Below the pieces are notes generated by a model. The model saw only the letters and a program-made list of their open reading frames with translations, was not told the DNA's origin and did not search any database. A program made the translations under genes and the position numbers. Below are positions 59,421 through 64,000 of a stretch of 64,000 nt of DNA, in pieces; within the stretch, counting starts at the first letter, position 1; the number at the start of each line of letters is the position of its first letter. The stretch is from JANQOH01 sp965242575. Lineage in GTDB: Bacteria > Pseudomonadota > Alphaproteobacteria > UBA7887. Where the stretch lies: positions 3,224,001-3,288,000 of the forward strand of contig OZ251461.1 in assembly GCA_965242575.1 (NCBI GenBank). The letters are read 5' to 3'.

Positions 59421-60470
59421 TCACCCCCGGTAGGGCGGCCCCGCCTCGGCCATGACGGCGTCGTAACGGCGGAAGATCTCCACCACCCGGCGGGCGCGGG
59501 GGCTCGTCGCCGCGATCTCGTCCCAGAACGCCGCAGCCTCGACCTCCACCCGCCGCCATTCCTCGGGCGGGATAGCGGTAGTCCGCAGCTTCGTCCCGCG
59601 GACGCGCAGTTCGGCCTCGCCGCCCCAATACCAGTGCTGGCGGTAATAGTGCGACGAGTCCACCGCCAACCGCCACAGCGCCTTGAGATGGGCGGGAAGG
59701 GCGCTCCATCGCGACTCGTTGACGAAGAAATGGCCGATCCAGGCGCCGGACAGGGCGTTGGAGAGGAACCAGCCGGCCGCGTCGGCCCAGCCCACCTCGT
59801 ACGCCTCGGTGATGCCGGACCACGCCACGCCGTCCAATTCGCCGCGCCGCAGCGCGTCGGCGGCGGCGCCCCAGGGCAGCGTCACCGGGACGACGCCGAA
59901 GCGGCGCAGGAAGCGCCCGGCGGTGGGGAAGGTGAAGACGCGCTTGCCCTCGAGGTCGGCGAGGCGGCGGACCGGCGCGCGGGTCACGAAATGGCACGGG
60001 TCCCACGCGCCCGCCGACAACCACTTCACGCCGCCGGTTTCGGCGTAGGCTTCCTCCCAGATCTCCGCCAAGCCCCAGCGGTGGAACAGCGTCGGGACGT
60101 CGAGGCCGTGGCGCAGGGCGAGCGGGAAGTAGCCGCCGAACACGGCGACGTCGGTGGGCGCCGACATCGAATCGTCGTCGGACTGGACGGCGTCGATCTC
60201 GCCATCGCGCAGCGCGCGGAACAGATCGCCGGTCGGAGCCAGCGAATCGGCGGCGAACAGCTCGATCTCCATCTCGCCGTTGGCGGCGCGGTTGAAGGCG
60301 TCGACCGCGGGCTTCGCGACGTGCTCGGCCAGCGCCGGGCCGGCGTAGGTTTGCAGGCGCCAGCGAATCGGCGCGGCGGCGCGGACCGCCGGAGCGGCCA
60401 GCGGGGACGCGGCCGCCCCCAGCCCCGCCGCCGCGCCCGCCGTCAGGAACGCGCGCCTCGAACCGGTCAT
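59421..60470 (-). CDS. TRAP transporter substrate-binding protein (DctP family)
   Basis: This 349-residue periplasmic binding protein has a Tat-type leader (SRRAFLTAGAAAGLGAAA). The DctP body shows RWRLQTYAGPALAEHVAKPAVDAFNRAANGEMEIELFAADSL and the ligand-lid segment LEGKRVFTFPTAGRFLRRFGVVPV. Such proteins usually bind an organic acid through a conserved Arg (in KRVFTFP-type segments), but the ligand is not known. The dctQ and dctM membrane genes are not in the window. Its ATG overlaps the stop of the MaoC gene by 4 nt, so the two are coupled. Confidence 0.88.
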   Translation of the reverse strand: MTGSRRAFLTAGAAAGLGAAASPLAAPAVRAAAPIRWRLQTYAGPALAEHVAKPAVDAFNRAANGEMEIELFAADSLAPTGDLFRALRDGEIDAVQSDDDSMSAPTDVAVFGGYFPLALRHGLDVPTLFHRWGLAEIWEEAYAETGGVKWLSAGAWDPCHFVTRAPVRRLADLEGKRVFTFPTAGRFLRRFGVVPVTLPWGAAADALRRGELDGVAWSGITEAYEVGWADAAGWFLSNALSGAWIGHFFVNESRWSALPAHLKALWRLAVDSSHYYRQHWYWGGEAELRVRGTKLRTTAIPPEEWRRVEVEAAAFWDEIAATSPRARRVVEIFRRYDAVMAEAGPPYRG

Positions 60471-60934
60471 GCCTCGCCTCCCCCGTTGTCTCCCTCGGGG
60501 CGGCGGCGGAACAGGCCGACGCCCTCCATCGACAGCATCGCGGCGCCGTCCTGGTTGAACATTTCGTAGTGGGCGCGGACGACTCCGCGGTCGGGCCTGC
60601 TGCGCGAGGGCCGCGCCTCGCGGATCGTCGCGCGCGCCCGCAGCGTGTCTCCGGGCCGGACCGGGCGCAGCCAGCGCACCGAGTCGACGCCGGGCGAACC
60701 CAGGCTCGCCGCGTCGCGGAGCAGGCCGTCGACGAAGAGCCGCATGAACAGCGCGACGGTATGCCAGCCGCTGGCGATCAGTCCGCCATATATCGATTCC
60801 GCCGCGGCCGCCTCGTCGACGTGGAACGGCTGCGGGTCGAAATCGCGCGCGAACGCCACGATCTCCTCGCGCGTGACGGCGCGCCGCCCCAGGTCGAACC
60901 GCTGGCCCGGCGCGAAGTCCTCCAGGTATCGCAT
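60467..60934 (-). CDS. MaoC-like hot-dog dehydratase
   Basis: This 155-residue protein has the hot-dog fold sequence of MaoC enoyl-CoA hydratases. The hydratase motif FDPQPFHVDEAAA with catalytic Asp and His is present near residues 32-44, and IASGWHTVALFMRL follows. The substrate is probably an acyl-CoA or related ester. It is sandwiched between the enolase-superfamily enzyme (6-bp gap) and the TRAP binding protein, so a catabolic cluster is likely. Confidence 0.87.
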   Translation of the reverse strand: MRYLEDFAPGQRFDLGRRAVTREEIVAFARDFDPQPFHVDEAAAAESIYGGLIASGWHTVALFMRLFVDGLLRDAASLGSPGVDSVRWLRPVRPGDTLRARATIREARPSRSRPDRGVVRAHYEMFNQDGAAMLSMEGVGLFRRRPEGDNGGGEA

Positions 60935-60940
60935 GGCGGA

Positions 60941-62107
60941 TCAGGCGACGCGGTGGCGGGCGACGAAGGCTTCGTCCACCGTCACGCCGAGGCCGGGGCG
61001 GTCGGGGATCTCCAGCATGCCGTCCTCGACCGGGAAGTCCTCGACGGCGAGTTCGTGCAGCATGGGGTTGGCGCCGAGGGAGTATTCGAGGATGAAGCCG
61101 CCGCTGGCGACGGCGGCGGCGTGCATCCCGGCGGCGAAGGTCAGCGCCCCGCCCCACATGTGCGGCGCGAAGCGGATCTGGTGCGCGCTCGCCAGCGCCT
61201 CGATCCGCATCGCCTCGGTGATGCCGCCGGCGATCGAAAGGTCGGGCTGGAAGACGTCCGCCGCGCGCAGAAGCGCCAGGTCGCGGAAGGCGAAACGGGT
61301 GAATTCGGACTCGCCCGCCGCGATGGGGATGTCGGTGGACGCGCGCACCTCCGCCATGCCGGGCTTGTCGTCGGCGCAGACGGGCTCCTCCAGCCAGCCC
61401 ACGTCGCATTCGGCGACGGAGCGGCAGAAGCGTTTGGCCTCCGCCGCGGTCCAGGTTCCGTGCGCGTCGCACATGATCCCGATGGAATCGCCCAGCCCCT
61501 CGCGCGCGGCGCGGACGCGGGCGATGGAGTGGGCGAGGGTCCCGTCGCCGGCGCCGACGCGCATCTTCACGGCGCCGAAGTTCCCGCGGTCGATGAAGCC
61601 GCGCAGTTCGGCGGCTATGCGGTCCGCCGGAGCCCAGCCGCCGGAGGCGTAGGCGGGCATCCGCGCGCGGCGGCGGCCGCCGAGCAGGCGCCAGACCGGG
61701 ACGCCGAGCGACTTGCCCAGAATGTCCCACAACGCGATGTCGACTCCGCTGAGCGCCGCCACCGTCAGGCCGCGCCGGCCCATGACGGGGAAGGCGTGGC
61801 CGCGGTCGATGGCGTAATGCGCGCGCGAGCCGTTGTACATGACGTCCCACAAGCGGGAGATGTCGCGCGCGTCCTCGCCCGCCAGCATGGGGCCGAGTTC
61901 GTCCTCCACCAGCGCGCGGACGGCGCGGCAATCGGCGGCGCTGCCGACCTGCGCCTTGGCCTCGCCGTAGCCGACGACTCCGCCTTCCGCCTCGACGCGG
62001 ACCAGCGCCGAATCGAACGACGACACCACGCCGAAATCGGACTGGTGGCGCCGCTCCTCGGCGATGGGGACGTGGATCCACTCCGCCGACACCTTGACGA
62101 TCTTCAT
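60941..62107 (-). CDS. Mandelate racemase/muconate lactonizing enzyme family protein
   Basis: This 388-residue enolase-superfamily enzyme has metal ligands in the usual order: Asp in IMCDAHGTW, Glu in LEEPV, Glu in AAGESEF. The KxR base is in GAVKMRVG and a His general base in FAPHMWGG. The fold would abstract a proton alpha to a carboxylate; it could be a sugar-acid dehydratase or racemase. The ATG at 62107 begins the family-like MKIVKVSAEWIHVPI. It is divergent from the Gfo/Idh gene, with which it may share a sugar pathway. Confidence 0.88.
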   Translation of the reverse strand: MKIVKVSAEWIHVPIAEERRHQSDFGVVSSFDSALVRVEAEGGVVGYGEAKAQVGSAADCRAVRALVEDELGPMLAGEDARDISRLWDVMYNGSRAHYAIDRGHAFPVMGRRGLTVAALSGVDIALWDILGKSLGVPVWRLLGGRRRARMPAYASGGWAPADRIAAELRGFIDRGNFGAVKMRVGAGDGTLAHSIARVRAAREGLGDSIGIMCDAHGTWTAAEAKRFCRSVAECDVGWLEEPVCADDKPGMAEVRASTDIPIAAGESEFTRFAFRDLALLRAADVFQPDLSIAGGITEAMRIEALASAHQIRFAPHMWGGALTFAAGMHAAAVASGGFILEYSLGANPMLHELAVEDFPVEDGMLEIPDRPGLGVTVDEAFVARHRVA

Positions 62108-62205
62108 GCCCCGCGCCCCCGCCGTCCTCCGCGCATGCGGCGAACCTAGCAATTCGCCGCGCCCTCCGCCACGCTGGACGCGGCGCGGCGGGGGGAGGGC
62201 AGAAC

Positions 62206-63213
62206 ATGGAGCCGGTTCGCTGGGGCGTGCTCGGGGCGGCGCGCATCGCCACCGAGAAGGTCATCCCGGCCATGCAGGCGGGCGCGCTCTGCCGCGTCGA
62301 CGCCATCGCCTCGCGCGACGCCGCGCGCGCCGAAGCGGCCGCGCGCGAACTGGGAATCCCGCGCGCCTACGGGAGCTACGAGGCGCTGCTCGACGACCCG
62401 GACATCGAGGCGATCTACAACCCGCTGCCCAACCACCTGCACGTGTCGTGGACGATCCGCGCGATGGAGGCCGGCAAGCACGTGCTGTGCGAGAAGCCCA
62501 TCGCCCTGACCGCCGCCGAGGCCGAAACGCTGGTCGCGGCGCGCGAACGGACCGGGCGGCAGGTCCAGGAGGCGTTCATGGTCCGCCACCATCCGCAATG
62601 GAAGAGGGCGCGGGAGATCGTCGAGTCCGGGCGGCTGGGGCGGGTGCGCGCGGTCCAGGGGACGTTCGCCTACGACAACCCCGACCCGCGCAACATCCGC
62701 AACCGGCGCGAGACCGGCGGCGGCGGCGTTTACGACATCGGCTGCTACCCCACCGTCATCGCCCGCTTCGTGTTCGCCTGCGAGCCGCTGCGCGCGGTGG
62801 CGGTCATGGAGCGCGACCCGGCCTTCGGCACCGACCGGCTGGCGAGCGTCATCCTCGCCTTCCCCGGCGGGCAGGCGAGTTTCACGTGCTCGACGCAGGC
62901 CGCCCGCCATCAGAGCCTGGTCGTGCTCGGGACGGACGCCTGGATGCGGGTCGAATTCCCGTTCGTCATGGAGCCGGACCGCCCGTGCCGCCTGCTCCTC
63001 GGCGGCGGCGGCTTCCCCGGCCCGGTTCCCGACGAGGTCCTCGAGATCCCGCCGGCGGACCAGTACGCCGCGCAGGGCGATGAAGTGTCCGCCCGTCTGC
63101 GCGCGGGCCGCCCGGTCCCCTGGCCCATCGAGGACGCGGTGGCCAACATGCGGGTCCTCGACGCCTGTTTCGCCTCGGCCCGCAGCGGCGGCTGGGCCAC
63201 GGTCGGCGGTTAG
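62206..63213 (+). CDS. Gfo/Idh/MocA family NAD(P)-dependent oxidoreductase
   Basis: This 335-residue dehydrogenase has the N-terminal Rossmann motif GVLGAARIA and the family signature CEKPIALTAAEAE with the catalytic Lys. The substrate domain shows GGGGVYDIGCYPTVIARF. It resembles D-xylose or myo-inositol-type dehydrogenases of this family, without enough to name one. It is the divergent neighbour of the enolase-superfamily gene, so the two likely belong to one sugar-acid pathway. Its stop lies inside a 20-bp tandem duplication. Confidence 0.9.
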   Translation: MEPVRWGVLGAARIATEKVIPAMQAGALCRVDAIASRDAARAEAAARELGIPRAYGSYEALLDDPDIEAIYNPLPNHLHVSWTIRAMEAGKHVLCEKPIALTAAEAETLVAARERTGRQVQEAFMVRHHPQWKRAREIVESGRLGRVRAVQGTFAYDNPDPRNIRNRRETGGGGVYDIGCYPTVIARFVFACEPLRAVAVMERDPAFGTDRLASVILAFPGGQASFTCSTQAARHQSLVVLGTDAWMRVEFPFVMEPDRPCRLLLGGGGFPGPVPDEVLEIPPADQYAAQGDEVSARLRAGRPVPWPIEDAVANMRVLDACFASARSGGWATVGG

Positions 63214-63246
63214 CGAAGCGGGGCGACGGTTAGCGAAGCGGGGCGC
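63207..63246 (+). repeat. 20-bp tandem duplication over a stop codon
   Basis: The unit 63207-63226 (CGGTTAGCGAAGCGGGGCGA) is repeated at 63227-63246 with one mismatch in the last base. The first copy contains the TAG stop of the Gfo/Idh gene. Confidence 0.9.
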
Positions 63247-63309
63247 TGGACCGCGCGGCCGCCGCGGGGTAACTATGGCGCCGCACCGGACAGCGGGGAG
63301 GAGGAGCCG

Positions 63310-64000
63310 ATGAACCTTTCGCCGGGAGTCTCGCGTCGGCGCGCGATAACCATCGTCGGCGCGATGGGGCTGGGCCTCGGGGGCGCCGGCCTGCTCCCGC
63401 GCCTCGCGGCCGGGACCCCCCCGCCGATGCGGGAATGGCGCGGCGCGGCGCTCGGCGCCCCGGCGCGAATCCTGCTGGCGCACGAGGACGCGGCCGCGGC
63501 GGAGCGCCTGTTCGCCGAGTGCGCGCGCGAGATCGCGCGGCTCGAGGGCGAGTTCAGCCTGCACCGCGGCGACAGCGCGCTGAGCCGGCTGAACCGCGAC
63601 GGCGCGCTCGCCGCGCCGAGCGTCGACATGCTGCGGGTGCTGGAGGCGGCGCGGCGGTTCGGGGAGCTCACCGACGGCGCGTTCGACGTCACCGTGCAGC
63701 CCCTGTGGACGCTGTACGCCGACCACTTCCACCGCCACCCCGGCGATACGGAGGGGCCGGACGCGGACGCCGTGGCGGCGGCGCGGGCGCTGGTCGATTA
63801 CCGCGCCGTCGAAGCCGGGCCGGACCGCGTGGCGCTGACCGGCGCCGGCCGCGCCGTGACCCTCAACGGAATCGCGCAGGGCTACGTCACCGACCGCGTG
63901 ACCGCCGTCCTGCGCGGCGCCGGAGTCGTCGACGTGCTCGTCGATATGGGGGAGACCCGCGGCTCCGGCCGCCACCCGGAAGGCCGTCCGTGGGCCATCG
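63310..64000 (+). CDS. apbE: ApbE-like FAD:protein FMN transferase (5' part)
   Basis: Cut by the window edge after 230 codons. ApbE attaches FMN to membrane proteins of Nqr/Rnf-type or NosR systems. A Tat-type leader (SRRRAITIVGAMG) would export it. The visible hallmarks are LEGEFSLHRGDSALSRLNRDG, FGELTDGAFDVTVQPLW and TLNGIAQGYVTDRV, all typical of the flavin-binding core. A very strong GGGGAGGAGGAG precedes the ATG. The 3' part lies to the right of the window. Confidence 0.9.
   Translation, partial: MNLSPGVSRRRAITIVGAMGLGLGGAGLLPRLAAGTPPPMREWRGAALGAPARILLAHEDAAAAERLFAECAREIARLEGEFSLHRGDSALSRLNRDGALAAPSVDMLRVLEAARRFGELTDGAFDVTVQPLWTLYADHFHRHPGDTEGPDADAVAAARALVDYRAVEAGPDRVALTGAGRAVTLNGIAQGYVTDRVTAVLRGAGVVDVLVDMGETRGSGRHPEGRPWAI

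Overview
The window is high-GC, densely coding DNA that reads as a bacterial chromosome, most likely from an alphaproteobacterium. This is inferred from gene content only: a split pyruvate dehydrogenase E1 with E2 and E3, paired ClpS/ClpA, LipA next to a RatA/COQ10-like START protein, IorAB, FdhD/MobA, and TRAP and Tat-exported proteins. An F420 cofactor operon is present, which is patchily distributed in Proteobacteria. No rRNA, tRNA or CRISPR array was seen.

Layout. 1-1.5 kb: a first dihydrolipoyl dehydrogenase. 1.5-3.5 kb: a MITE-like inverted repeat, then a nucleotidyltransferase-HsdS fusion beside a decayed HEPN gene. 3.5-6 kb: a Rieske protein and a PQQ dehydrogenase with a lanthanide-type DxD motif, closed by a strong terminator. 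6-6.6 kb: a VapBC pair. 6.75-10.6 kb: F420 genes (fused FbiC, F420:NADP oxidoreductase, CofE). 10.7-31.6 kb: a defence island. 31.8-39.8 kb: ClpS-ClpA, an outer-membrane porin, a DsbA-like protein, then a minus-strand run of GST, FdhD, MobA and a toxin-antitoxin pair. 39.9-51.5 kb: IorAB, a purine permease, the PDH operon, LipA and RatA. 51.5-54 kb: modular GC-rich repeats around a small HEPN pair. 54-59.4 kb: a DUF5131-TcmP fusion converging on a type ISP-like restriction-methylase. 59.4-64 kb: a TRAP binding protein, MaoC, an enolase-superfamily enzyme, a Gfo/Idh dehydrogenase and a partial ApbE.

The defence island is the most interesting part. Its apparent core is three large proteins: an SNF2 helicase with a DUF3883 end, a DUF1156 DNA methylase and a DUF499 ATPase. 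These are separated by cassettes: an AAA ATPase with a TOPRIM-like partner, a retropepsin-like protease, an unfamiliar small-protein/PIN/AAA operon, a DUF262-HEPN pair, a VapBC pair, and a second AAA ATPase with a stunted partner. Two gap-free direct repeats mark the history of these cassettes. A 271-bp repeat (about 92% identical) flanks the PIN/AAA cassette. A 217-bp repeat (about 97% identical) flanks the DUF262-HEPN cassette. The repeats abut at base 20830 in a scar made of pieces of three genes. This suggests modules were inserted stepwise with partial duplication of neighbouring genes.

Protein families are recognised by motif and sequence pattern only. No database search or structure prediction was possible.
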